NCBI GenBank assembly: GCA_001414345.1
Contig: LLCB01000136.1
Coordinates: 1 to 64,000, forward strand
Source: Hymenoscyphus infarciens
Taxonomy: Eukaryota > Ascomycota > Leotiomycetes > Helotiales > Helotiaceae
Length of the DNA stretch: 64,000 nucleotides
Direction: 5' to 3'
A model generated the notes under the pieces. The model worked only from the letters and a program-made list of their open reading frames with translations. It searched no databases and had not been told where the DNA came from. Each line of letters begins with the position of its first letter. The stretch's first letter is position 1. The position numbers and the translations under genes were made by a program. Positions 24,269 through 36,829 of the stretch are shown in pieces.

Positions 24269-25817
24269 GATGTTAGGACAAAGTATGAATAGGCATCTAT
24301 GGTGTATGCTGGAGTTTAGGTCCTCAAGAAATCACTTCAAGTTGTGTCTATGTATACTTTTGTATTCATGATTATCAAGCTGCAAAGTTCTTACTGCTTA
24401 TTAGTTTTTGTAATGCCAATGACCTGCTTCATCTATCTTTTCTTCATGATTAAATTTAGTAGGTCCTTGGGATGCTTACCAATATAATAGCTTGTAACTT
24501 TCCTTCATGCATGCACCTTTTACTTAAGATTGTGGAGGCCGTGCTGAAAATTCCCACGACCAAGTAACTCTTAGTGGGTCCACTGCTTCGAAATCACATT
24601 TCCCCCCCGTTCATTGAATAAGCGAGTAATCTGAACTTTAAGGGGTTTGTGAAAGAACTCGTAGCGAGTTGGTTTCAACAAGAGGTATGTATGGTGTTGG
24701 GTGTTTCGGTAACTATGATGGAGGAGGCAAGCTAGGTCTATTTAAAGAGTCAGTACCAATAGATCCCCGCGTCATTAGTCTATTTCTACGCTCGGAGCGG
24801 GCAGTAAAATGGTTGACCCTCCGCAAGAGACTCGATTAAAGCTTCTGCATTCAGTATAATTTCTTATTTCCATACAAAAATCCACCCTCCGTACCCTCTT
24901 GAACAGCTCCTCGCGAAAAACAATTTGCTCACTTGCAATGTTCTTGTCTTTCTGCATTTTCCACTTTTGTCCAATTACAGGCTATATATAATATAACCAA
25001 CACCCTTTACCTTTACTATCCTCGTACAGATTTCTTCTCTTCTCGACGACAAACAAATACAACTGCCACAAGAGTCAGAGGCACTTATATAAATACAGGA
25101 ACGAGAGAAAGAAAGCATAAGCTACAGAAGGAATACCGATAACAATCTGGTTTTCGTGACTCAAGAGAATGGAAGTAGAGTAAGTCTGAGTATACAAACA
25201 CATTTCCTTCTTGAACAGCCGACATTTATCAAAGCATATAACAGCAGCTCAATTTGGCGGAAACAGCAGAAATCAACTAATTTGGAATTGAGGGGAGAAA
25301 GAAGCTCATGAGTTCTTAGAGATTTCGTTACGTGGTGCAATAGAGAGTGTGAGTTATTGAGAAATACAACATATAAATTCCATTGACCTCGCTACAATAC
25401 TTGCCAGACTTCGTGACCAAGCCCTTCCTTCTTGAGCGCACCTATCTAGGTAAGTATTTAGGTGTGCATATGATTAAAAGGCGGTTGTATTGTTCACACA
25501 CTCCTATAGGTCATATGGCCAACTAGCGTACTTATTAGCGTCCTTGCTGGGTACTTGTTCCTCCTTCACTTGAAGAGCTTCCACCAAAGACTCTTCCAAC
25601 ATAACCACAAACTTACCTTCTAATCCCTTGTTCCTTCCACTCTGACCTCCTCTTCCTTATCCTTAGATTCTAGCACCTCCACTCAGGTCGTTCCTTCCTT
25701 GACTTCCATTCACCTGGTCCCACTCCACTCGACCCATGTCACCTCGACTCGACGGGCTAGCCCAATTCCCTGGACATTTTCGACATTTTCTTCATCTCTT
25801 ACGGTACTAGTAGACTA
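24269..25817. other. Gene-poor region, no supported gene
   Basis: AT-leaning sequence with short frames only. No repeat ends or RNA gene recognised. Confidence 0.4.
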
Positions 25818-26057
25818 TTGGTACTGCTACTATCATGTTTTCATCCTCTGCGTCCTCTTCCCCAAAGAAGGAAAAATGACTCCAAGATCAAATCATGGTT
25901 GGCAAAGCGCTTTCGACGAACATGCCCACACCAAAACCACTCGCAGCAACCACACTCACAAACACAATCGCAGCTTCTTAGCACCCTTCCTCTCGAGGTC
26001 CAGCGTCAGATTTATGGCCACGTCGTCGACTCGTATGGAACCTTCCAGTTGGTTTAG
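25818..26057 (+). pseudogene. F-box-like gene fragment
   Basis: The frame contains LLSTLPLEVQRQIYGHV, which resembles the core of fungal F-box or 2EXR proteins (LPxEvrxxIyxhv), preceded by a basic Gln/His-rich stretch. It stops after DSYGTFQLV. I see no confident continuation, and other frames are open over the same span. It may be a gene fragment or the first exon of a gene I cannot assemble. Confidence 0.35.
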
Positions 26058-26939
26058 GTAACCCACCATTCTCTGCTATCGCCCACTCCGCTTCGCTTAT
26101 TTACTTTTCTTTCCAAACTTCCCGCTCGGGAGAAAACTCAACTGGCAAAATAAAAAGCAATGGTGGTAAGTACCTCACGCAACTCAAGAAGCTGGGTAGC
26201 TGTAAGTTAGACGTATATTCTCTTTTCAAAATCTCCAAACTTACACTTTTTGCGTGCCCAGGATCTGGCTCATCTACTCTTCTATTTAACAGCAATAAGT
26301 CATGGAAACGGTGGGAGCGGAGAGGAATGGAAGTAGATTGAGGGGAAATAATGGCAGAGAAGGGCGGACTCAAGATAACTTCCTTGAATACCGATTCTTA
26401 TCAAAAAAAAAAAACTTGTCAGGTATCCTCAAACCTCTTCGTAGAACCAAAAAATCAAAGAAGTTGTTCCCTCTACCTCGACTTCAACCTTGTACCGAAT
26501 CAGCGAAAAGAAACGGCACGAATCAGTCGATATTCAGAGTATATAGCATCCCGGCCCCCTTTCATGTATGTGATTTATTCTCGTCAAAAGACTATCGCAG
26601 AAGGAGGCGGTGGGGCGGGCACATGGCATTGGTAATAGTTGTATTCGTTTTCTGTTGATGACCAGGAGGAGAGCCTCTTGTAATATTTGGGGATGTTAAT
26701 TAAAAGTTTTCAAGTGCTCCGTTGTGCGCTTTTATGGCGACATGATGATGCTGGGTTTTCGGGATAAACAAAAACGACCCCAAAGTCCCGACGGAGGAAA
26801 CAAGAAAGCAGCTGAAAAGCTGATTTGGACCTGCAGTTTCATATTGCACCTTCCTTCCTCTCTTGCCAAAGACAGCAACGAAGCAAGTCTTGCCGGGGTC
26901 AAAGTTTGAAGGAACACCCAACTAGGGCTCCCAAATGAA

Positions 26940-27510
26940 CTTGAAATAGTGAAAATTTACGAAACAAGGAGTGTTTAAATTGAATTTCAGGATTGATATA
27001 GTTTTATATACTACTTGAATTGAAACGAAAATATATATGAATTTCATAACTTTTATATATTTTGGGTAGAGAGGGGGGTATCTAAGGCTTAATTTACGTA
27101 ATAAAACTCCGTAGTTATTATAATATTTAGCCTAGAACCTTAGGCTAAGACGCTTACATGATCACCGGTTTTGTCTTAGCCTAAGGTTCTAGGCTAAATA
27201 TTATCTATTCTATATATATACTATTAGTTAAAATAATACTACTTAGTAGTTATTTTAGGTGAACTTTTACGTTATAAGAGCCTCTAGCGCAACAGTTTAC
27301 CTTGTAGACTAATAGCTAGTAATATAATATTAATACTTAGAGAGTAAGTAAAACTACTAGTTTAGACTTATACGTAATACGCATAATTATTAATCCCGGT
27401 AGAACAATTTTATATGGATTTTATGAAACGTTTTATAAAGCTATACTAATTATACTATATGAATTGAATTATCTAACAAATATAAGAAACGAATAGTGAG
27501 TTTAAAGGTG
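26940..27510. other. AT-rich block
   Basis: Strongly AT-rich, with many TATA/TTAT words and no coding signal; it contains the long hairpin at 27120-27204. The composition change from both flanks is abrupt, as for a RIP-decayed repeat. Confidence 0.5.
27120..27204. repeat. Perfect inverted repeat, 32-bp arms, 21-nt spacer
   Basis: The arms 27120-27151 and 27173-27204 are exact reverse complements (ATAATATTTAGCCTAGAACC... against ...GGTTCTAGGCTAAATATTAT). Within an arm, AGCCTAGAACC and TTAGGCTAAG are partly self-similar. A perfect 32-bp arm pair in decayed AT-rich DNA suggests a recent hairpin-forming element or a selected structure. Confidence 0.85.
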
Positions 27511-28094
27511 TTTTTCATATAGTTCTTTTGGTGGGCCTACACCCAACCCAAGTCCAACTTAGATATTTAAAAAACACTCGCATTGCCCGTCGGTCCGCTC
27601 TTCCATGTTTTTTTCTTCTTTCTCCTCCGCATGCGACCTTCCAGCGATGCTACCCAATTTATCCCCAAACCCCCTTTATCACGCCACAGAGATCATTACC
27701 TATCCAGTATGACTCTAGCAACTCGAATTCTTGATACTCTCGCCAGCTAACTCTCTCTTGGTTTGGTGTTCTATTTTTGTCTAGTAGATGTCGTTTTGGG
27801 GTGCGCCGTACTCAGGATCATACGAGGTGCTGATGACGTTTTGTGTAACCTGTAATTTCTGTGTATTTTTCTTACCGATTTGAATCCACCCAACCATAAA
27901 GCTATTTTCGGTGACAAGGTCATACACCTTTTCTTACTTGCAGCAAGGTGGGTTAAGAAATTGACTCAATATGCTTGGCGAGACATCTCAGCCGATGCCT
28001 CGTACAGCCGTACGTTTGTATTGTGAGAAACTACATAGGTGATACTCACTGAAATTCAAAAAAGGGCTCATTCGGCAAACAGGGGACTATTATA

Positions 28095-28823
28095 GTGCTC
28101 AAACTCGTACAACCTCATCATTCATCAACCACGCTTCGCTCCTTCCATACAAGTCATATACACCTTCTCTCCAAAATGACCCAAAACAAATCCTACAACT
28201 TTATCATCATTGGAGGGGGAACTTCCGGTCTCGTCCTAGCATCTCAGCTATCAGAAAAGCACAATATCCGAGTGCTCGTCCTCGAAGCTGGGGAAGACCA
28301 AATCGGGACTCCTCTCATCCAGACTCCCGCCGTTGGTAACGGGGCCGCCCACTTCCTTTCTCTTTCCTCACTCCTGATTCACTCCTGATTCACTCCTGAT
28401 TCACTCCTGAACCCGAACATTATCATGTGCCGAATCTCGAGACATTTCTTGGTAGGCAAATACTGACTCCACTATCTTTCAGTTCTATGCGGCAAATCTA
28501 GGAGACCTAGTGGAATGGAATCTCGCAACTGAGACCCAGGTAGGCAGCAGGACTTTGTCAGTTTATCGTCACTCAAATTAACAAGATACTTGTAGGCCGG
28601 ACTCGCTGGGTGATTTTTCCGTTTGAACCAGGGAAAAGCACTGGGAGGATCTAGTGCAATTAATGCACAAGTGTTTGTCCCACCTTCTGCTACAGTTATC
28701 GATGCCTGGGGTGAACTGGGGAATAAAACTTTGTCTTGGGAAAACTTGGCACCGTATTATAAGAAAGTCTTCTCGGAACCAACTCTTTCTTCGGAAGACA
28801 AACAAAAATCAGACATCACCTAG
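28095..28823 (+). pseudogene. Truncated GMC oxidoreductase
   Basis: The N terminus reads SYNFIIIGGGTSGLVLASQLSE and VLVLEAGED, the FAD-binding Rossmann motif of glucose-methanol-choline oxidoreductases. After a gap come FYAANLGDLVEWNLATETQ and NQGKALGGSSAINAQVF, the GMC signature 1 region. Defects: a clean in-phase splice from PAVG to FYAANL is not available, an in-frame TGA precedes the signature (AGLAG, stop, FFRLNQGKALGG), and the frame ends at 28821-28823, only about 200 of some 600 residues into the family. A 12-bp unit is tandemly repeated near 28369-28409 inside the first gap. The FAD C-terminal domain and catalytic His are absent. Confidence 0.8.
28370..28410. repeat. Tandem 12-bp repeat
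   Basis: The unit GATTCACTCCTG or a close phase of it is repeated about three times within the GMC relic. It probably arose by replication slippage after the gene decayed. Confidence 0.7.
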
Positions 28824-31122
28824 GTCTAATAAATCCAAACTTGGGTTCTCCACAGAGACCACTTAGAAGAAGAAAGAGGTTGTACGTCAGTTGTAGAGAA
28901 GTCTCAACAATGCGTTGAAGCGGAGGGAAAGTTGAAGGAGGCATAGGCGATAGTTGAAATGAACAAGTCTGCAATGTTCCAGCAACAACGAGGAACCAAA
29001 GAAACAACAGGATTAGCTCATAGCCGGTTCCCATAGAAAAGTAAAAACGACTATTATCCCGTCAACTAAACCTCTGACAGGGTCTAAAGAAACGAATTAA
29101 ATTCTACTTTCGAAAGCAAAGAAAGACTCGAAAGCACAAGAGAACTCTTCAACGACTGATAGTAATTCAGATAACTTTAAATAAACAGTCACCTAAAACA
29201 GGAAGTGGAGGTCATCTTCTACCACAAAGATCGAGGTAGGTGAAATCCATCTCATTGAAGTCCATACGTCCGTTCCCCAACGGACGACGACACCAATGAA
29301 ACCTTGGCGACCTAGTGGTACCTTGATCCTGACTCTTGACGTAGTAGTACACAGTGCCTTTTATCCTTTTCCTCCCCCCCTCTACTTCGCTTCTCACCCT
29401 GGTCAAAGGACTCAGTGAAATACTCGCAATCAACATTCACTGATTAAATTCAACTTCAAGTACCACCAGACTAGTCACATCGGGTTTTCTATAATAAGGT
29501 TCTGTGATAAATTCCCATCTCGTATCCTATCATCTATTTTAAAGTCACATATGATGCTTAGGAGTGATAGTACATTGGCAATAAACACGCCTACCAATGT
29601 AAGACTCTTCTGCCTCCGGGCCACTAACGGAAGAGTGTTATACAGCCCAAATAGAGCTGAAGAAGAGCGTCGACCAAGGTAAATAAGTCCTCTATAATTC
29701 TACTTAACTAGTTTATCCTTATAATAAACGAAATCCCAACTTTTGACAGCACCATTCATTCTTCTCGCCAGAAAAACCAGTCCGATGACCGCTATCCGTT
29801 CAGATAATAGTTCCAGACGAAGATAGTAAGAGCGAGTAGATAAGAGTAGCCGGGAAAAATAGCACACTTTCGAGTAGGTTCTAAAGCAAATTACTTAATG
29901 CTGGACGCGTCTGAATGAAATCCAAACATTCGAAAGTAGTCCAAAAGTCAACAGTCTTAGTTATTTCGACGACGACTGCTAGGAATCCAGATGAAAGTGT
30001 AGAGGAAAAGCGAACAGCAAGAGAGAAAAGTAAAGCATTAAAATTTTTTTTTTTTTTTCAAAAGTTCAAAATGAGTTATCTTCAGAAGAGATGATATTTG
30101 AAGACTCCCTTGATACACATCAAGAACTGCGTAACACTTCCCATGACTCCCAGGTATGAAGTGACGAAGCTCGAACAATTTTTGGTGCACTCAGGGCTGG
30201 GGCCCTTCTAGAAAAGGTATTAGCTGTCTCTCACCTGGATGGAATTCTTTAGATTCACTTCGCATCCCACAGCCTACCTACAAGAAGAAACACAGGCTGA
30301 TCTGGTCTAAGCTTAGAATCCCACTACTCTTGACACACAGTCTTGTAATCAAAGGTCAAGCTCGCCAAGCGCAATTGTTCCCGTAAGATGTTTAAGGTGT
30401 ATTGCCGCAAAGCTTAAGAGCCAGCTCCACGTACTCCACTTCGCCAACATCAATCACACAAACCTCTATCCAAGTGCACCGTCTACGTTCGAGAGTAGAA
30501 AAGGATTCGACAGTACTCGCGCATCTAACAAAAGGATTCGATCAGAATAGTCCCTTCCCCCCCCCCCCCCCCCCTCTAAAATAAAATTAGTCAATAAGCT
30601 CGCAAGCTAAAACCCCCCGCTTCAAGCTTCACGTAAAACTAGGCGTGGTGAATGCCCAACTAAAGGCGTCCTCTATGTCATCCAACTCCAGTCCCATATA
30701 ACCGCGCCATGGCTACAAGGAAGCTTGGCTGTTGACTTCCCACTCCTTGATTAGAGGTACTTATAATATTTCCTGTTCAGCCCGGGCAAGTCACACCCCC
30801 CACCCCCGAGTCTTGTTGACTTGAGGATATCAGTGAATCACATAGTTCGCTCAACTCCGAGGATTCTAGTCCTTCACAGTCAAATATCCGCACGTCTAAA
30901 TTTCTATATATATATGCTGTTGCAAGAAATACCCATCATCTCGCATGCATCCCATCCCAAAGTTTCAAACCCAATTCGATTGCCCTGTCTGTCTGTACCT
31001 TCTTGAGTAACTTCCCTTGAAACGCCAAAAACCAAAAACCTTTCTCCCCATCAATGCATACCCCCACAACCTCCTTCCCGCTCTCCCTTTTTCTCTCCCC
31101 TTCCCTCACTCATCCTCAAAAT
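28824..31122. other. Long gene-free region with homopolymers
   Basis: No coherent open frame. A poly(T) tract lies near 30042-30058 and a run of 18 C at 30557-30574. The rest has no recognised element ends. Confidence 0.45.
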
Positions 31123-33261
31123 CTAAAACCCCATCAACCGCCTATGCCGCCTCACAGTAGTAATCCCAGTAATAACCTTCATACTCAGCCGTCCATCTAG
31201 CACATAAGCCTCCCACTTCTTAGTAACCTCCAGATTCTGCTCACACAACAATACCTTCTCTTTATGCTTTTCAGGTGTGACACCCGATAAATCCTTTTCA
31301 GCCCATTCGATACAGGCGATTTCATAGTGAGCGGATGCTGGCGTGTAGTCGTCGGATAATGGGCCTTTGAAGAGGTTTCTATTCGAGGTTAATTATATGA
31401 AAAAGGTGAGGGGAGGGGGAAGGACTTACTTATCAACCGCAATGATCTCTTCGTTGAGTATCGTTCGAGCTTCCTCATACTTGCGCAAATTCCTCAACAT
31501 ACAAGCTCCCAACAACCCTTTAACACCCTTCTCTTCCACATCTCCCTCAAACCTCTCCGGGTTCGTCGTCCTCTCCCACCCCAAGATTTCCAAACTCCTC
31601 TCAAGTCCCTTGGTATCCTGTTTCCTGGCTCCGTTCCAAAGATAAACCATTTCCACAAAGGGAGAAGCCCCCGCTGCGTCGGCGAGATCGACCTTCCAAG
31701 ATTTGACTCGTGATTCCCATTTCTCGATTTTCCTTCGAATCATGGTGTCAAAAGGTAACTCCTTAGACATGACCTTCTGCTTCCCGGTCAAAGGAGGAGC
31801 TTTCCTAATGAAATCCTCCGCGAGCTTCTTATACTTGCCCGCCTTCTCCGGCTCCGTTGTTCTGAAATCCCGGTAGAGTTCAAGATAGCTCACCCCCGTC
31901 ATATAAGCATAAAGCGCCGGACTCCAATCACTCAACCCCGCAAGTTTCTGCCATGCCTTCGCCGACCCCTCATAGTCGTGTAAAAACATCGTAGTAAACG
32001 ACATCTCAAAAAGATTAATCGCAGCAATCTGCTTCATATTACTATCCGAATTATGCCTCAAAATTTCCATCGCACCCGGCAGGTCACGATTGTACCCCTT
32101 CATCCTCGCCTCTTCCATTTTCCAGAGCTTAGAATCTGGGTATCGACCCCGCATATCTGCAAGCAGTTTATGGCATCTCGCCTTAGGATAACCACTCAAA
32201 TCGTTATCTGCGTCTGAGTCCGTGGGGAGGATATCGCAGAATCCTACAAGGCCGTTGTAGTATCCTAATAATGCGATACCTGCGATTGCAGAGGTAAAAG
32301 AATCGAAGCGGGTAGCTTGCCAGAGATACCTGGTTCCTCGCTTTCGATCGCCTTTGAATCCTACTATGTAGAGGATCTTGTTGAAGAGGGGGTTTTCTAT
32401 CATGGAGAAGATTACGAGGAGCATGCCGTAACATAACCTGGTTCCGGCGTGGATGAAAATGTCGGTGTGGGAGGTGATTCCCAGGGCCGAGGGATCAAGT
32501 TCTAGGAGGTCAGATTGCGCAGTTGTTGGTCGGAGTTTTTCGTCACCATCGACGAGTTCGAAATCGTCGAGGTCTCCGTCGGGGTTTTGATGTGAGAGAC
32601 CTAGAGCTTCGGCTGCTTTTTCATCACCTGAATTGGTTCCGTTTTCGTGGGAGAGTCGGATGGCGGTTGAGTTTCCCGGGGTGGTGAGCGATGTGGTTGA
32701 TAGGTTTCCCATTTTCTTTTGGAGAAAGTCTGCTTCTGCTGTCATGATTCCATCAAGTGTAAGATATGCTTTTCGTAACTTATAAAAGCCTTTTACAGCT
32801 TCAGTCACAGAACCACTCATCACACCACAAATCGCACTTGTCAACTGAGAAACTGCCCCACATATTAGCCTCATCTCATCTTCTCATAAAAGAAAAAACC
32901 TACCAGCATAACAAAGCAAATACTCCGTCCCCGGAGGATAAACCTCACTCCTATAAGCCATCGGCTCTTTCTGAGCAGTCTTCATATCCTCCCAATTCTT
33001 GCTCTCACTCGCCAAAAGCTTATTACTCGCATCCTTCAAAAGTTCCTTCTCAGCCCCAAGCATGGAAGCTAGAAAACTCGAGATTCCCCGTCCAAGATGG
33101 TGATATGAGGATTCATGTTGTTTCAGAATCTCATCCGCGGCTGCGATATCGTCATTTAAGAGTTGTAAGAGGGCTTTTTCGACGTGTTGGAGGTGTCTAT
33201 CTTCTTCTTCGCCGCTCATTACTGGGGCGGCTTTCACCACGGAGCGGAACCAGGATGTCAT
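31123..33261 (-). CDS. IML2: IML2-family protein (inclusion body clearance / outer mitochondrial TPR-like)
   Basis: Three exons, 32904-33261, 31430-32852 and 31123-31378, encode 678 aa. The first join uses the CAG at 32853-32855 to give YA|VSQLTSAICGV. The second is VDK|NLFKGPLSDDY. The early segment SVTEAVKGFYKLRKAYLTLD and the later FGRGVF-like block (GTRLCYGMLLVIFSMIENP, then GFKGDRKRGTRYLW) mark the Iml2/TTC39 family. In yeast, Iml2 helps clear cytosolic inclusions with lipid droplets and associates with mitochondria. The helical repeat C-terminal half ends RRHRRLMGF. The N terminus (MTSWFRSVVKA) could be a weak mitochondrial signal. It is divergent from SEM1, 961 bp apart. Confidence 0.87.
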
Positions 33262-34222
33262 ATTGGAAAGGGCTGATCTTTTTCTTTGAGAGGTTTATGA
33301 ATGAGTTTGTTGGAATTTTGAACCCGGGAATGCCAGGTTGGTGTTGGTGAGTTCGGTGTGGGCTCGGGGATCATGGAGATAGTAGCTCAAAAGTCCATGA
33401 GGGCTCCGAGTGAAGAGATGTCTTTCTCTGAGGCGATATTTAGAATCACTCTCTTTATCTTCGTGTATGAGTGAATTCTGGAAGATTTCTTGAGTGTGTT
33501 GCGGTGAGAAGGGATCTATAATGACTCGCGCGTGCCTCTTCGTCGGGGTTGTGAGGTGAGGCGAGGCAACAATCACAAAGCCTTCCCTTCACGATGAAAG
33601 AAGGAGGGGTCCAATAACAATGAGGGCAATAACACTGAGGGGCAAAAAGAATACCAACACCCAAAGTATAATTTATAAGAAGATCTAAAGAAGATGTAGA
33701 AGTTGAGATGAAAAGATAAAAGAGGTAAGGTAAGGTAAGCAAGAACGTACGAGCCAGAGGCAGAAGAATCCAAGCTCAGTTTCGCATGAGATACAGCTCT
33801 CGCAACAACACATGCATATACTACTCCACACGTCATCATCCAACTAGGTTTCCTTCACTATGCCATAAAACCAGCCGCAACGTTTTGAAATCTCACTCTC
33901 ACTCTCCCACTTCCACTTACTTACTCTCCCACCCGGGTCGGGTGAGGACAAACACAAATCATAAGCACCGGAACACGGAGCTTAACTCTCTAATCCCTGT
34001 CCTCCAACTGTGGCTGAAAGACCCACTATACGCCACTCAGGCTGCTCTTGCCTTTCCGCCTTGCTGGAATCTCAAGGAACCTTGCCTTTTGGTGAAGCTC
34101 CCAAGCTACTTGTATCAACACCGAAACTACACCATCGCCTACCCATACCATACCCATACACTCTGCCAAATACCAAGAAAAGAACCAAACTTCCCTTGCG
34201 AGCTACATACCAAACACCCAAA
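33262..34222. other. Divergent promoter region, IML2 and SEM1
   Basis: Pyrimidine-rich sequence between two divergent start codons. A short GGTAA tandem lies near 33724-33738. Overlapping open frames on both strands show no family features. Confidence 0.5.
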
Positions 34223-34808
34223 ATGTCGTCCGCCCCAACCTCAAGCGCCTCCAAAACAGACAAATCCACCGAGCCCACGAAAGATGTGAAGCCCGCCGCA
34301 GCATTGGAGGAGGATGATGAGTTTGAGGATTTCCCCGTTGAGAGTATGTCCATCCTGAGATATCTGCCACCCCATACATTACAAACCCTACCCGCCATAT
34401 CCTTCCGAAACCAAGCATACCGAGAGACAATGGCCTCCCCGCCTTGAGACAGGACAGGCAGGACAAGAGCTCGCAAGAAAGAGAGACGAACACAAGCTAA
34501 CACCTCCCAGATTGGACCAAAGAGGAAACCGAGGTGCCAGGCGATAACACGCATCTATGGGAGGAAAGCTGGGACGACGATGATACGAGCGAGGATTTCT
34601 CTGCACAATTGAAGTACGCCTTTCCTCTCCCTCCCAACCCTCCGCTTCCCACCTCTTCGTCTTCCCCATCTTCGCCCCGTCCTCAATCCCCGCTCCATAT
34701 ACCCGATCCTCTCCCTCAAAAACCCACCCCGATCCAAAACACAATAACAATACTAATCTCCCAAACAGAGAAGAACTCAAGAAAGTCGAGGCAAGCAAGA
34801 AGCGTTGA
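34223..34808 (+). CDS. SEM1: 26S proteasome lid / TREX-2 subunit SEM1 (DSS1)
   Basis: Three exons, 34223-34343, 34511-34613 and 34769-34808, give 87 aa. SEM1 is a small acidic disordered protein that tethers lid subunits of the 26S proteasome. It also works in TREX-2 mRNA export and, as DSS1, with BRCA2-type proteins. The diagnostic ubiquitin-binding motifs are intact: EDDEFEDFPVE and THLWEESWDDDDTSEDFSAQL, then a helical LKEELKKVEASKKR tail. The first junction codon is AAT, giving VENWTKEE where many relatives have Asp. The intron phases (1 and 2) fit. Introns are longer than the exons they separate, so the gene is easily missed by ORF calling. Confidence 0.95.
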
Positions 34809-35425
34809 ACTCGGGACATACGATAAAGGGAAAAACACAAGGAAATAATGGAGTTCACGGAATAAAAACCAAGAGATTGTCATCATCGTCACAAAAAGAG
34901 AGAAGACGATGATAATAGCATAAATGGAAACACCAATCATGAAGAATTTGCAAGTCCCAAGTGGTGTAAAAAAAAAGACGAGTCTTTTTTGGTTTGCATT
35001 TTGTTCATCTACTGATGCACAAACAAACATCAAGTCTGAAGCGGAAAGCAATTGGTCTCAAAAAGAGAAGCCTTTTTCGAATCCCGAGTCTCCAAAAAGT
35101 TCGATGGAGCACTAATTATTTTGTACTAATTGTACGAGATGAGTCTCAACACCCCGTCATTTCCACTTTATCATCTCCCAAGGACACCGGGAGCTTGTGA
35201 AGTCTAAACACTATAACCACATAAAAACGAAATCTCTAGTGGTCCAAAAAAAAAAAAAAAAGCAAGCGTCTTTCAAATTGTATTCCCTCGCATTTGCTTT
35301 GCTATAAAACTATGTGCGAACACTCATTCATCATAAATCTTCCCTTCGTTACAAGCTCGATTTGCTTCCGCGACCTTCAATTTGGCTGATCAGACTTCTG
35401 CGTTTTGTTTTCCCCCGCCAAAAAT
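34809..35425. other. Convergent intergenic region
   Basis: 3' flanks of SEM1 and PGK1. It contains a poly(A) run of about 17 near 35249-35265. No gene recognised. Confidence 0.5.
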
Positions 35426-36829
35426 TTACTTACTCGAAAGAGCAGTAACACCAGGCAACTCCTTGCCCTCAAGCAACTCCAAAGAAGCTCCACCACCAGT
35501 AGAAACATGGCTCAACTTATCCTCAACCTTATACTTAGCAGCCACAGTAGCAGTATCTCCACCTCCAATAATCACAATCTTGCCATTCTGCGCAGCATCA
35601 ACTGCAGCATCCAGAGTAGCCTTGGTACCCTTAGCGAAGGCCTCGAACTCAAAGACTCCTGGTGGTCCATTCCAGAGGATGGTCTTGGCCTTGCTGATAG
35701 CAGTCTTGTAGAGTTCGATACTCTTCTCCCCGCAATCAAGACCCATCCATCCATCTGGGATTCCCTCCTCGTCGGTAGCAGTTCCAGTCTTTGCGTCTTT
35801 GGCAAAGTTATCGGCGGTGATGTAGTCTACTGGAAGGACGATCTCGACGTTGTTCTTCTTAGCTTTGGCGATGAGGTCGCCGACTGTTTTGCTTCCTGCT
35901 TCGTCGAAGAGGGAGTTCCCGATCTTGACGTTCTCGAGGGTCTTTTTGAATGTGAATGCCATTCCTCCGCAGATGATGAGACTGTTGACTTTTCCGAGGA
36001 GGTTGTCGATGAGTTGGATTTTATCGGAGACCTTGGCTCCACCGAGGATGGCGAGGAAAGGACGTTGGGGCTCCTCGAGGGCCTTTGCGAAGTATTCGAG
36101 TTCCTTCTTCATGAGGAAGCCAGAGGCTTTTTGGGGGAGGTCGACACCGACCATGGAGCTGTGAGCACGGTGTGCGGTTCCGAAGGCATCGTCTAATGAA
36201 ATTAGTATCCTTCAAATACCAAGTGTCTCGATTGGTAAAAGGGAAAAAGGGACTCACTGATATAAATATCCCCCAAAGCAGTCAACCCCTTTCTAAAAGC
36301 CTCAACATCCTCCTTACTAGCCTTAACTTTCTTCCCCTCCGCATCCTTCGAGCTTCCCTCCTCCTCAGCATGGAATCTCAGATTCTCAAGGAGAACAACC
36401 TCTCCTCCAGTAGCCTTATTAACAATGCCCTCCACCTCAGCACCCACAGAGTCAGGAGCAAAAGTAACGCTCTTTCCCAAAAGTTTCTCGAGCTCTGGAA
36501 CAACTGGTTTGAGAGAGTATTTGGCGTTGACCTTTCCATCTGGGCGTCCGAGATGGGACATGAGGACTACGGCTTTGGCACCGTGGTCGATGGCATATTT
36601 GATGGTTGGGACTGCGCCGGCGATTCGTTGGGTGTTGGTTACTTTCTTGTCGCCGTCGAGGGGAACGTTGAAGTCGACCTGTTGAACCAATATCATTAGC
36701 ATATGTTACTTATCTTTGCCAATTTCGAGGTGGCATTTTAATAGGAAGAGAGGGAAAGCATACTCTAATAAGAACGCGCTTATCCTTGAGCTCGACATCG
36801 GTGATCGAGAGTTTGTTGGAGAGAGACAT
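35426..36829 (-). CDS. PGK1: Phosphoglycerate kinase
   Basis: Cytosolic glycolytic enzyme that transfers phosphate from 1,3-bisphosphoglycerate to ADP. Three exons, 36764-36829, 36258-36678 and 35426-36192, encode 417 aa, the normal eukaryotic length. The family signature crosses the first join ([14 protein letters not shown]). Also visible are [16 protein letters not shown], the join [46 protein letters not shown] and [20 protein letters not shown] near the C terminus. All substrate and nucleotide loops are intact. The CT-rich upstream strand fits a strongly expressed gene. Confidence 0.98.

Noticed and set aside
35405..36196. 263-codon plus-strand open frame opposite PGK1
   Set aside because: Antisense shadow of the highly biased PGK1 coding strand; no independent features.
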